Assembly (NCBI GenBank): GCA_946616295.1 | Contig: CAMOIU010000048.1 | Span: 1 to 24,609, forward strand | DNA from: CAG-791 sp002392385 | Lineage (GTDB): Bacteria > Bacillota > Clostridia > Lachnospirales > Lachnospiraceae | Reading direction: 5' to 3' | Length of the DNA: 24,609 nucleotides | Part shown: positions 16,161-24,313 of the stretch, one piece after another | How positions within the stretch are numbered: the first letter of the stretch is position 1 | Layout of the letters: each line of letters begins with the position of its first letter | The notes under the pieces: model-generated | What the model was told of the DNA's origin: nothing | Seen by the model: only the letters and a program-made list of their open reading frames with translations | Database searches by the model: none | Made by a program: the position numbers and the translations under genes

Positions 16161-16170
16161 CTGCTATACT
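16161..16170 (+). promoter_or_regulatory. Extended -10 promoter for the RyR/K-channel operon
   Basis: CTGCTATACT contains TGnTATACT, an extended -10 with five of six consensus bases, 46 bp upstream of the start at 16216. No good -35 is seen 17 bp upstream, which extended -10 promoters tolerate. Transcription would begin near 16177 and give a leader of about 40 nt containing the AGGAGGG ribosome site. Confidence 0.5.
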
Positions 16171-16215
16171 TGTCTCAGTTGTTCGGATGGGCATTCTGAT
16201 GGCAGGAGGGCTTTT

Positions 16216-18105
16216 ATGAATCTGCTGAGTGTATATCTGCTGACAGGTCTGCTGTTTCTGATCCTCCTGATCTCCCTGGGCTTCCAGCCCCGGCTCCTGA
16301 CCCGCATCCTGGGAGGGATCCTGCTGCTCGTGGCCCTGGGCGGGATCGGATTCTACGGATTCGGGTATTATAAGCTGTACGGCGGTACCATGATGAGCGT
16401 GGCGCGGACCCTCTTCTCTGTCTTCTGTATGTTTCTGGGCCGCAATGAGATCAGCGCGATCAGTCAGGCGGACGCGCTGAAAACACCGCTCTGTCAGATC
16501 GGCATCTACACCGTGCACCTTCTGGCTCTCTATGCCACCGCCAGCACGGTGGTGGCCGGCGTCGGGGCACGGCTCCTGCGCACGCTGAATCTCCTCTTCC
16601 TCTACCACCGGCGGATCCTGCTCATCTACGGCGTGAACGAAGCTTCCCTGCGGTTTGCGGAACGGCTGAAGGAGAAGACGGAAGGGGCCCTGGTCTTCGT
16701 GGACGACGGCAATGCCGGCGGCTATGAGACCCGGATCATGCACATGGGCGGTCTCCTGCTCAGTGATGACGGGGCAGCCCGACCCGGCGCCGCCTTCCCG
16801 GGGCGGATCGGCCTGCGGCCGGGCCGCAAGGAGCTGCAGGTCTTCTGCCTCCATGAAACTCCGGTCAGGAACCTGCGTTACGCGGAAGCTCTGCGGTCCG
16901 CGCTGGAAGGGGCGGGCATCCTGTCCTCGCAGACCTCTGTGACCCTCCTGACAGAGGATGCCTCCGTGGGAAGTGTCCTGCAGGCCGGCAGCCGGGAAGG
17001 GGGAGAATACGGATACGGTGAGGTCCTGGCCCTGGAGTCCGCCGAACTGGCAGCCCGTCTCATGGTCCGTCAGTATCCCCCTTACGCGACCATGCGGTTC
17101 GGCAGACAAGGGCGGGCGGACGAGAATTTTGAAGCCCTGATCGTGGGCTTCGGCCGCACAGGACAGGCCGTGCTGCGGAGTCTTGTCATGAACGGCCAGT
17201 TCGAGGGAAGCGACTTCCACGCCCTGATCATCGACAGTCAGTATACCCGGCAGTCCGGAGCCTTCTTCAGCCGCTATCCGGAGCTGTCGGCGTGCTGCCG
17301 GCTGGATTTCATGGAGGACAATGCCCGGAGCATCGCGGTCTACAAATATCTTGCGGATTATGTGGACCAGCTCAACTATGTGGTCGTCTGTACGGGCAAT
17401 GAGGCCGTCAATGCGGAGATCTCCCGGGAATATACCGAGTATCTCGGGCGCCGGGGCTGCAGGGCCGTCGTCCTTCAGTGTTCGGGCGCCGGCGTGACCC
17501 GTCTGACCGAACCGGACGGCCTGCCGGAGGTCATCGATCCCTTCCGGCCTGACGTCCTGTGCGGCGGCCGGCAGGACCGGCTGGCCATACTCATCAATCA
17601 CCAGTATAACCTCTCCCGGGGCCGCACGGCCGCGGAGGACTGGGCGGACTGCGACTACTTCAGCCGCATGAGCTGCCGGGCCAGTGCCGATTATATGGGC
17701 GCCTTCCTGCGGGCGGCCGGATGCACGGAAGACCAGGTGGGGCGTGACGGCTGGCCGGAGGATCCCGTCCTCATGGAGAATCTGTCCCGCATGGAGCACC
17801 TGCGCTGGTGCGGTTTTCACTATGCCATGGGCTACCGGCGGATGCCGGAGGAGGTCTTCCGGGAGAGAGCGCAGGCGCGGATGGAGGAGATCCGGGTCCG
17901 GGGCAGCTCCGCCATCCGGCCCGCCAAGGATACAGAGAAACGCCTGCACGCCTGCCTGATCCCCTGGGAATCTCTGGACGCCCTCTCCGCCCTGGAAGGG
18001 ACCCTGACGGACAGACGCCCCGATTATAAACAGATGGATACCGACAATCTGCTCATGATCCCCGTTCTGCTCAGGGAACAGGAGAAAGGAGACGCCCTTT
18101 CATGA
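16216..18105 (+). CDS. Membrane protein with Rossmann (TrkA-N-like) regions and C-terminal RyR domain
   Basis: A 629-aa protein. Hydrophobic segments lie at about 3-22, 31-50 and 92-118, with a weaker amphipathic segment at 58-76 and no TVGYGD-type filter. A first Rossmann-like unit begins at RRILLIYGVNEAS (132-144). A second has ALIVGFGRTGQAV, with the GxGxxG loop at 311-316 and an acidic end to strand 2 (ALIID). The C-terminus carries a ryanodine-receptor-type domain: MEHLRWCGFHYAMGYRR (526-542), then DTEKRLHACLIPWESL. RyR domains (Pfam PF02026) occur in prokaryotes fused to TrkA-N-like domains and are thought to bind small ligands; that role is inference here. The start has an ideal AGGAGGG site. 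Its TGA overlaps the next ATG (ATGA), so it is coupled to the potassium channel gene and shares its domain plan. Confidence 0.85.
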   Translation: MNLLSVYLLTGLLFLILLISLGFQPRLLTRILGGILLLVALGGIGFYGFGYYKLYGGTMMSVARTLFSVFCMFLGRNEISAISQADALKTPLCQIGIYTVHLLALYATASTVVAGVGARLLRTLNLLFLYHRRILLIYGVNEASLRFAERLKEKTEGALVFVDDGNAGGYETRIMHMGGLLLSDDGAARPGAAFPGRIGLRPGRKELQVFCLHETPVRNLRYAEALRSALEGAGILSSQTSVTLLTEDASVGSVLQAGSREGGEYGYGEVLALESAELAARLMVRQYPPYATMRFGRQGRADENFEALIVGFGRTGQAVLRSLVMNGQFEGSDFHALIIDSQYTRQSGAFFSRYPELSACCRLDFMEDNARSIAVYKYLADYVDQLNYVVVCTGNEAVNAEISREYTEYLGRRGCRAVVLQCSGAGVTRLTEPDGLPEVIDPFRPDVLCGGRQDRLAILINHQYNLSRGRTAAEDWADCDYFSRMSCRASADYMGAFLRAAGCTEDQVGRDGWPEDPVLMENLSRMEHLRWCGFHYAMGYRRMPEEVFRERAQARMEEIRVRGSSAIRPAKDTEKRLHACLIPWESLDALSALEGTLTDRRPDYKQMDTDNLLMIPVLLREQEKGDALS

Positions 18106-19775
18106 AACGTTCCAGACGATCCCGGTCTCTACTGCCCCTGTGCGCGCTGGCCGGGTATTTCCTGCTCCTGCTGCTTCTCATGGCCGTGGAAGGGAGGGCG
18201 GAGGGCGCCACCATCCGGACCTTCCCCGACGCCCTCTGGTACTCCGTGACGACCCTCACCACGGTGGGCTACGGAGACCTCTATCCCGTGACGACGGCCG
18301 GCCGCCTGATCGGCCTGCTCTTCCAGCTCATGAGCCTGGGCGTACTGGCCGCTCTGGTCGGCCTGCTCCTGCAGCTGACGCGGGGACGGCTCACGGCCCT
18401 GCTGCTTTTCTTCCGGCAGGACAGAGAATGGTATATTTTCACACATGTCTCCCCCGAAGCCTGTGTCCTGGCCCGCCGGCTGGCTGAAGAGGATGCCGGC
18501 GCCGTGCTGCTGGGCATCTGCGAAGAAGGGGGTTCTCTGCCGGCGGATTTTCCCGGGCTGCGGACCGTCCTGACCCCGGAGGCCCTGCTGGCCCTGAAGA
18601 AAGACCCCTCCTCCGCCACGGTGATCTGCATGGGGCCTGACGACGCGGAGAACAGGCGGACGGCGCACAGACTCCGGCGCAGCAGCTGCCGGCTCCTCTG
18701 CCGCAGCGCCTGGGAGCCCGAGGAACTGCCGGCCAGACAGCTCTTCTACGATCCCGCCACGGTCTGCGCCAGGCTCTACTGGCACCGCTTCCCGGTCACC
18801 GGCCCGCGGGAGAAGATCGTGCTGGTGGGGAGCGGGCCGACGGCGGAGGCCCTTCTGGACATTGCCCTGTCCCATAACCTGGTCACCCTGCGGGGCACCC
18901 AGGAGCTCGTATATACCTGGATCGGAGACAGCAGAAACTATCTCCGCAGCCGCCCCTTCCTGGCACAGGCCTGTGTGCTGGCAGGGCAGGAAGACGCCGC
19001 GCAGGCAGTACCTGCTCTCTTCCACAATGCCGATGGCCTGCCCTCCTTCCGGGATACCCTCCGCATAAAGGACGGCCCCTGGAACGCCGACTGGCAGGTC
19101 TTCCGGGAGGCGGACCGGATCATCTTCGCGGGGGAGGACGAGCGGGAGACGGAGTCTCTCCTGGCGCAGCTCTTCCGCTGCTGCCCCGTCACGGGCGAGG
19201 TCCACGCCCGGCTCTCCGCCCCTTTTGACGGGGTGGAGATCTTCGGGGGCACGGAGGACCTCTATACACCGGAGCTGCTGCTCCGGCGCAGACTGTCCCG
19301 CACGGCCATGGCCCTGCACGCGGACTACCGGCGTAAGGCCTTGGCTGCCGCCCAGGCAGACCCTGACGGAGAGACGGCACAGGCCGCGCCTGAGATCCCG
19401 GGCTGGGATGCCCTGGGATGCTTCCTGCGGCGCTCCAACCTGGCTTCTGCCGACCACCTGCCGGTCAAGGCCGGCCTTCTGGCCGCCATGCCCCCTGAGG
19501 AGGAGCTGACACCGGCCCAGTGCCGGGAGGCTGCCGCTGCCTTCCGGGCCCTGCCGTCCCCGGACCGTGAGGCCTGCCGCGCCCTGGAGCATGCCCGCTG
19601 GTGCCGCTTCCACCTGCTGAACAACTGGCAGTATGCACCTGTCAGAGACAACGCCCGGCGCCTGCACCCGTTGCTGGTACCCTACGGGGATCTGTCAGCG
19701 GCTGACCGGGCCAAGGACGACGGAGCCTGGCTCCTGTTTGAAACACTCTCGGAGGAGATCCATGCAGATGAATAA
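18102..19775 (+). CDS. Two-TM potassium channel with Rossmann regions and C-terminal RyR domain
   Basis: A 557-aa protein. TM1 is about 9-29, the pore helix and selectivity filter are ALWYSVTTLTTVGYGD (filter 54-59), and TM2 is about 65-90, the classic KcsA/MthK-type pore. The cytoplasmic part has a first nucleotide-binding-like unit (EWYIFTHVSPEACVLARRL), a second Rossmann unit with GSGPTA at 243-248, a conserved-looking SNLASADHLPVK stretch and a RyR domain at about 495-557 (LEHARWCRFH, then RRLHPLLVPYGDL). The pore predicts tetrameric K+ conductance, gated by a ligand on the RCK-like and RyR domains (inference). It overlaps the previous gene by 4 bp and the TPR gene by 14 bp, which suggests fixed stoichiometry with both products. 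Confidence 0.9.
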   Translation: MKRSRRSRSLLPLCALAGYFLLLLLLMAVEGRAEGATIRTFPDALWYSVTTLTTVGYGDLYPVTTAGRLIGLLFQLMSLGVLAALVGLLLQLTRGRLTALLLFFRQDREWYIFTHVSPEACVLARRLAEEDAGAVLLGICEEGGSLPADFPGLRTVLTPEALLALKKDPSSATVICMGPDDAENRRTAHRLRRSSCRLLCRSAWEPEELPARQLFYDPATVCARLYWHRFPVTGPREKIVLVGSGPTAEALLDIALSHNLVTLRGTQELVYTWIGDSRNYLRSRPFLAQACVLAGQEDAAQAVPALFHNADGLPSFRDTLRIKDGPWNADWQVFREADRIIFAGEDERETESLLAQLFRCCPVTGEVHARLSAPFDGVEIFGGTEDLYTPELLLRRRLSRTAMALHADYRRKALAAAQADPDGETAQAAPEIPGWDALGCFLRRSNLASADHLPVKAGLLAAMPPEEELTPAQCREAAAAFRALPSPDREACRALEHARWCRFHLLNNWQYAPVRDNARRLHPLLVPYGDLSAADRAKDDGAWLLFETLSEEIHADE

Positions 19776-20649
19776 GAACGATGACCTGACCCGGGACCTG
19801 CCGGCCCATGCCGGCCTCCTGTCCCCGGAGGACTACGCGGAGCCCCGCTGCCTCCTCTGTGACGAACCCTTCGGGGCGACGCCGGAGGTCCGGTCTGTCC
19901 CCCAGCAGCGCATCATAGAAAAAATGGACGACTACATGAGCCGCCGGGACTACGCCGGCGCCGAGCGCCATCTCCTCTACTGGCTGGAGGAGGCCCGGCT
20001 GGGCCATGACCTGCGGGGCCAGCTCATGCTCCGCGGAGAGCTGGTGGGCCATTACCGCAAGACCGGGCAGAAGGCCCCCGCCTATGAAAATATCGAGGCG
20101 GCCCTGCAGCTTCTGAAGGATCTGGACTACGAGGGCACCATCAGCGCGGGCACCGCCTATGTGAACTGCGCCACGGCCTGTCAGGCCTTCGGCGACCCCG
20201 CCCGGGCCATGAACCTCTTCGAGAAGGCCCGCCAGGCTTATGAGGCCAGCGCCTATACCCGGCCGGAGCTGCTGGGCGGTCTTTACAACAACATGGGACT
20301 CACCTGCGCCGCCCTGGGGCGCTATGAGGAGGCCCAGGCCCTCTATGCCCGGGCCATGGAAGCCATGGCGAGCGTCCGGGGCGGCGAACTGGAGCAGGCC
20401 ATCACCCAGCTGAACCTGGCCAATGCCTATGAGGCCCAGCTGGGCGCGGAGGCGGCCGACGCCCGGATCAATGCCTGTCTGGAGAGGGCACAGGCCCTGC
20501 TCGACACCCCCGCCCTGCCCAGGGACGGCTATTACGCTTTTGTCTGCGACAAGTGCGCCCCCACCTTCTCCTGGTACGGCTGGTTTCTGACCGCCAAGGA
20601 CCTGCGGGACAGGGCGGAGAGGATCTATAAAGAGAATCAGGAGCGATGA
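19762..20649 (+). CDS. TPR-repeat protein with two CxxC pairs
   Basis: A 295-aa soluble protein. The middle is a run of TPR-like helical hairpins: RDYAGAERHLLYWLEEA, AYENIEAALQLLKDL, DPARAMNLFEKARQAYEAS and GRYEEAQALYARAMEAM. RCLLC near the N-terminus (Cys30, Cys33) and FVCDKC near the C-terminus (Cys262, Cys265) could together form one structural zinc site. The ATG at 19762, inside the last codons of the channel gene, has GGAGGAG 4 nt upstream; an alternative ATG at 19768 would shorten it by two residues. TPR proteins usually act as scaffolds. Here it most likely links the channel proteins or the DUF4037 protein encoded 6 bp downstream; TPR and DUF4037 genes are, to my knowledge, often paired in Firmicutes. 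Confidence 0.85.
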   Translation: MQMNKNDDLTRDLPAHAGLLSPEDYAEPRCLLCDEPFGATPEVRSVPQQRIIEKMDDYMSRRDYAGAERHLLYWLEEARLGHDLRGQLMLRGELVGHYRKTGQKAPAYENIEAALQLLKDLDYEGTISAGTAYVNCATACQAFGDPARAMNLFEKARQAYEASAYTRPELLGGLYNNMGLTCAALGRYEEAQALYARAMEAMASVRGGELEQAITQLNLANAYEAQLGAEAADARINACLERAQALLDTPALPRDGYYAFVCDKCAPTFSWYGWFLTAKDLRDRAERIYKENQER

Positions 20650-20655
20650 ATCTGT

Positions 20656-21597
20656 ATGAAGGGTCTGGAGATCTGTAAAGCCTATTTTGAAACCTATGGT
20701 CTGCCCATGCTCCGGGACGAGTTCCCGGAGCTTCTTCCGCTTGTGGCGGCCGGCCTTGCCGGGAGCGGCTCGGAATGTCTGGGCTACGACGACGAGACCT
20801 CGCGGGACCACGATTTCGGTCCCGGCTTCTGCCTCTTCCTGCCGGGCGAGGACCTGGTCGACCGCCGCACGGCCTTCCTTCTGGAGAGGGCATATGCCAG
20901 ACTTCCCAGGGAGTTTATGGGCCTGCGCCGTTCCCTGGTATCCCCGGTGGGCGGCGACCGGACCGGTGTCCTGCGGACGGCGGAATTCTTCACAGAAAAA
21001 ACAGGCTCCCCTGACGGGAGCCTGTCTTTGAGGCAGTGGTTTACAGTGCCGGAGCAGTCCCTGGCCGAGGCCGTAAACGGGGAGATCTGGCACGACGGGA
21101 GCGGGGAGGTCACCCGGATCCGGCAGCGGCTGGCCTTCTATCCCGAGGACATCCGCCTGAAGAAGCTGGCCGGTCAGCTCCTGCTCATGGCCCAGTCCGG
21201 CCAGTACAACTACCGCCGCTGTCTGGCCCACGGGGAGACCGGGGCCGCCCAGCTGGCCGTCTGTGAGTTCGTGCGGAGCACCTCTTCCGTCCTCTTTCTG
21301 CTGAACCGCCGCTACCAGCCCTACTACAAGTGGACCTTCCGGGCCCTGCGCGAGCTCCCTCTCCTGTCCATTCTGGCGGAGCTCCTGGAATACCTGCTGA
21401 CCACGGACAATTCTCCGGACCTGGCCGAGGCCAAATACGACGTCATCGAGAGCATAGCCTCCGACGTCATCGAAGCCCTGCAGGACCAGGGCCTGACCGA
21501 CGCCATCTGCGGGGACCTGGAGAAACACGCCTACAGCGTCAACGATCACATCGCGGACGCGGAGATCAGAAACCTCCACGTGCTGGCCGGCGTGTAG
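20656..21597 (+). CDS. DUF4037 nucleotidyltransferase-like protein
   Basis: A 313-aa protein recognised by GSGSECLGYDDETSRDHDFG at residues 36-55. This is the DUF4037 signature and fits a Pol-beta-type nucleotidyltransferase pattern: Gly-Ser loop, then Asp-x-Asp (51 and 53) as metal ligands. The C-terminal two thirds are helical (LLLMAQSGQYNYRRCLAHGE, VRSTSSVLFLLNRRY) like nucleotide-binding domains paired with such enzymes. It might transfer a nucleotide to a protein, RNA or small molecule; the substrate is unknown. The ribosome site AGGAG is 12 nt from the ATG, a long spacing, and the TPR stop is 6 bp upstream. An unexpected terminator-like hairpin lies within the gene at 21001-21025. Confidence 0.85.
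   Translation: MKGLEICKAYFETYGLPMLRDEFPELLPLVAAGLAGSGSECLGYDDETSRDHDFGPGFCLFLPGEDLVDRRTAFLLERAYARLPREFMGLRRSLVSPVGGDRTGVLRTAEFFTEKTGSPDGSLSLRQWFTVPEQSLAEAVNGEIWHDGSGEVTRIRQRLAFYPEDIRLKKLAGQLLLMAQSGQYNYRRCLAHGETGAAQLAVCEFVRSTSSVLFLLNRRYQPYYKWTFRALRELPLLSILAELLEYLLTTDNSPDLAEAKYDVIESIASDVIEALQDQGLTDAICGDLEKHAYSVNDHIADAEIRNLHVLAGV
21001..21025 (+). repeat. Terminator-like hairpin inside the DUF4037 coding sequence
   Basis: ACAGGCTCCC (21001-21010) pairs perfectly with GGGAGCCTGT (21016-21025) around CTGAC. It is preceded by GAAAAA and followed by CTTTG. The 10-bp GC-rich stem, short loop and upstream A run are those of an intrinsic terminator, but the U-tract is only three bases and the reading frame continues intact through it. 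Confidence 0.7.
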
Positions 21598-21600
21598 AGG

Positions 21601-21630
21601 CAGCCCGGCGACCGCCTGTCCCGGGGGCTG
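21601..21630. terminator. Weak hairpin between convergent genes
   Basis: CAGCCC (21601-21606) pairs with GGGCTG (21625-21630) in the 63-bp gap between the DUF4037 gene and the convergent UvrA-like gene; a second GC-rich inverted repeat (CCGGC with GCCGG) follows. No T run is present on either strand, so a terminator role rests only on position. Confidence 0.25.
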
Positions 21631-21660
21631 TCCGGCTCCGCCCGCCGCAGGGCCGGCCGC

Positions 21661-24138
21661 TCAGAGATACCTGCCCGTGATGCTCTCCGGCGCCTGCCTG
21701 ATCTGGTCCGGTGTGCCGCAGGCGACGATGCGTCCGCCCTCCACGCCCCCGCCGGGGCCCATGTCGATGACATAGTCCGCGTTGGCGATCACGTCCAGGT
21801 CATGCTCGATGACGATCACCGTGGCGCCGGCCTGCACCAGCCGGTCGAAGACCCCCAGCAGCACCTGCACATCCAGGGGATGGAGGCCTATGGTGGGCTC
21901 ATCGAAGACAAAGACCGCGTCCTCCTGGCTCCTGCCCATCTCGCTGGCCAGCTTGAGCCGCTGGGCCTCTCCGCCCGAGAGGGCCGGCGTGTCCTCGCCC
22001 AGGGTCAGGTAGCCCAGACCCAGATCGTGAAGGGTGGTCAGCCTGTCCCTGATCCTCTTCTCCCCTTTCAGCACCTCCAGGGCCTCATCCACCGTGAGCG
22101 CCATCAATGCGGGCAGGGAATGGCCCTGCCACAGGATCTCCTCCGCCTCCGGCGCGTATCGTCTGCCCCCACAGTCCGGGCAGGCGATATTTACGTCCGG
22201 CAGAAACTGCACATCCAGAGAGATCTGGCCTGTCCCGTCGCAGGTGGGGCAGCGCAGGCTCCCGGTGTTGTAGGAGAAGGCGCCGGCCTTCAGCTTCCGG
22301 GCGCGGGCTGCCTCTGTCCGGGCGTAAAGTCTGCGCAGGTCATCCAGAACGCCGCTGTAGGTGGCGACCGTGGACCGGATATTGATGCCGATGGGGGAGG
22401 CGTCGATCAGGTTGCCCCGCCGGATCCCCGGGGCCTCCAGCCTGCGGACGTGGGCGGGCAGCCTGTCTCCGGCGCATAGGGCTGCCAGGCCCGGGATCAG
22501 GCTCTCCAGCACCAGGGTCGTCTTGCCGGACCCGGAGACACCGGTCACCGCCGTGAGCCGGCCCTTGGGGATCTCCACCCGCAGGGCCCGGACCGTGTGG
22601 ATGGGATCCGTCTCCATGCAGATCCTTCCCAGGGCATAGAGGTCCTCCGCCGCACGTCTGCGCACCCGCATGTCCCCCTCGCCGGCGAGAAAAGGCGCGA
22701 TCCTGGACGCCGGGGAGGCGATGATCTCCGGGATGGTCCCCTGGGCGATGATCCGCCCGCCGGTGCTGCCGGCGCCCGGTCCCATCTCGATCATGTGATC
22801 CGCCTGTCCCAGGACCCGGACGTCGTGGTCCACCAGGACCACGGAGTTGCCGTCCGCGATCAGGCTGTCCACCACCTCCATGAGGCCGTCGACATTGGAT
22901 GGATGCAGGCCGATGCTGGGCTCGTCCAGGACATAGAGGACGCCTGTGGTCTCATTGCGGACCGCCCGCGCCAGCTGGACCCGCTGGCGCTCGCCCGTGG
23001 ACAGGGTGCTGCTGGCCCGGTCCAGGGACAGGTAGCCCAGGCCCAGGTCCATCAGCCTTTTGGCGTTGTCCAGGAAGGACTGGAGGATGCTCTCCGCCAT
23101 GGGACGCATCTCCTCCGGCAGAGTCCCGGGCACGGCCCTGACCCAGGGGATCAGCTCGGAGAGGGTCATGGCCGTGGCCTCGGCCAGGTTGAGGCCGGCC
23201 AGCCGCGAGGACCGCACCTTGTCCGAGAGACGGGTGCCGCCGCAGGCCGGGCAGGGGGCTTCGTGCAGGAATTTCTCCACCCGCTTCATCCCCTTTTCGT
23301 CCTTGACCTTGGTCAGGGCGTTCTCCACGGTGTGGACGGCGCTGTAATAGGTGAAGTCCATTTCCGTGGCTATATTGCTCTTTTCATTGACGTAGAAGAT
23401 ATGCCTCTTCTCCGCCGGCCCGTGCAGGACGATCTCCTTCTCCTCGGGCGTCAGGTCCCGGAAGGGGACGTCTGTGCGCACGCCCATGTCCCGGGCCAGG
23501 TCCTTCATCAGGGACCACATGAGGGACTGCCAGGGCGCCACGGCCCCCTCCTCGATGGTCAGGGAGTCGTCCGGCACCAGGGTGCTCTCGTCCACCGAGC
23601 GCACGATCCCTGTTCCCCCGCAGTCGGGGCAGGCGCCTTCTGAATTAAAGGCCATGGCCTCCGCGCCGGGACCGTAGAATTCCTCGCCGCAGACCGGACA
23701 GTGAATGGGCATCATGAGGGCCACCTCCATGCCCGGCGGGCACAGGTGACCGTTGGGACAGCAGTGGCTTCCCAGGCGGGAGAACATGAGCCGCAGACTG
23801 TTGAGCAGCTCCGAGGCGGTGCCGAAGGTGCTCCGGATCCCCGGAATGCCCGGCCGCTGATGCAGGGCCAGGGCGGCGGGCACATGACGGATCTCCTCCA
23901 CATCGGCCCGGCCGGCCTGGGTGATCCGTCGGCGGGTGTAGGTGGAGAGGGCCTCCAGATAGCGGCGGGACCCCTCCGCGTAGAGGGTCCCCAGGGCCAG
24001 AGACGACTTGCCGGACCCGGAGACGCCGGCCACCGCCACAAGCTGTCCCAGCGGGATGTCGGCGTCGATATTCTTCAGATTATGTACCCTGGCGCCGCGC
24101 ACCAGCATGTGCTGCGGGGCCTTCCTGTCTTCCTGCAT
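21661..24138 (-). CDS. Short UvrA-like tandem ABC ATPase (UvrA2/DrrC-like)
   Basis: An 825-aa protein with two ABC ATPase halves. Walker A loops are GVSGSGKSS (38-46) and GVSGSGKTT; signatures are LSTGERQRVQLARA and LSGGEAQRLKLASE; Walker B regions are LYVLDEPSIGLHP and VFVFDEPTIGLHP. Zinc-binding Cys pairs appear as CPVCGE/CPDCGG in the first half, CPACGG between, and CPTCDG/CPDCGG in the second. Genuine UvrA is about 940 residues; the region after the first Walker A that normally contains the UvrB-binding domain is short and different here, so a role outside standard excision repair, such as drug resistance or DNA protection, is plausible. The start at 24138 has AAAGGAA upstream; in-frame ATGs at 24168 and 24177 lack a better site. 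It is convergent with the DUF4037 gene. Confidence 0.9.
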   Translation of the reverse strand: MQEDRKAPQHMLVRGARVHNLKNIDADIPLGQLVAVAGVSGSGKSSLALGTLYAEGSRRYLEALSTYTRRRITQAGRADVEEIRHVPAALALHQRPGIPGIRSTFGTASELLNSLRLMFSRLGSHCCPNGHLCPPGMEVALMMPIHCPVCGEEFYGPGAEAMAFNSEGACPDCGGTGIVRSVDESTLVPDDSLTIEEGAVAPWQSLMWSLMKDLARDMGVRTDVPFRDLTPEEKEIVLHGPAEKRHIFYVNEKSNIATEMDFTYYSAVHTVENALTKVKDEKGMKRVEKFLHEAPCPACGGTRLSDKVRSSRLAGLNLAEATAMTLSELIPWVRAVPGTLPEEMRPMAESILQSFLDNAKRLMDLGLGYLSLDRASSTLSTGERQRVQLARAVRNETTGVLYVLDEPSIGLHPSNVDGLMEVVDSLIADGNSVVLVDHDVRVLGQADHMIEMGPGAGSTGGRIIAQGTIPEIIASPASRIAPFLAGEGDMRVRRRAAEDLYALGRICMETDPIHTVRALRVEIPKGRLTAVTGVSGSGKTTLVLESLIPGLAALCAGDRLPAHVRRLEAPGIRRGNLIDASPIGINIRSTVATYSGVLDDLRRLYARTEAARARKLKAGAFSYNTGSLRCPTCDGTGQISLDVQFLPDVNIACPDCGGRRYAPEAEEILWQGHSLPALMALTVDEALEVLKGEKRIRDRLTTLHDLGLGYLTLGEDTPALSGGEAQRLKLASEMGRSQEDAVFVFDEPTIGLHPLDVQVLLGVFDRLVQAGATVIVIEHDLDVIANADYVIDMGPGGGVEGGRIVACGTPDQIRQAPESITGRYL

Positions 24139-24192
24139 GGTGTCATTTCCTTTCTGTCTCCCGGTCATCCCGGTCATATCCTGTCGCAGAAA

Positions 24193-24221
24193 AGTATACT
24201 TTACCCGCTCTGTTTAAGCAA
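24193..24221 (-). promoter_or_regulatory. Sigma-A promoter of the UvrA-like gene
   Basis: On the minus strand, TTGCTT (24216-24221) is followed after exactly 17 bp by TATACT (24193-24198). Transcription should begin near 24186, leaving a leader of about 48 nt to the ATG at 24138. This is the clearest promoter in the window and supports the chosen gene start. Confidence 0.7.
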
Positions 24222-24313
24222 ATCCGCCCCTGCCGAAACGCACAAAAAGACTTCTTTTCCTTTCCGGATTTTCTGGCATTTTGACACTTGCGTACGGGAA
24301 AGAGATTCCCGAA

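Noticed and set aside
16138..16215. Upstream ATG start for the RyR membrane protein
   Set aside because: It would add 26 residues overlapping the promoter; the ATG at 16216 has an ideal AGGAGGG site and begins directly with TM1.
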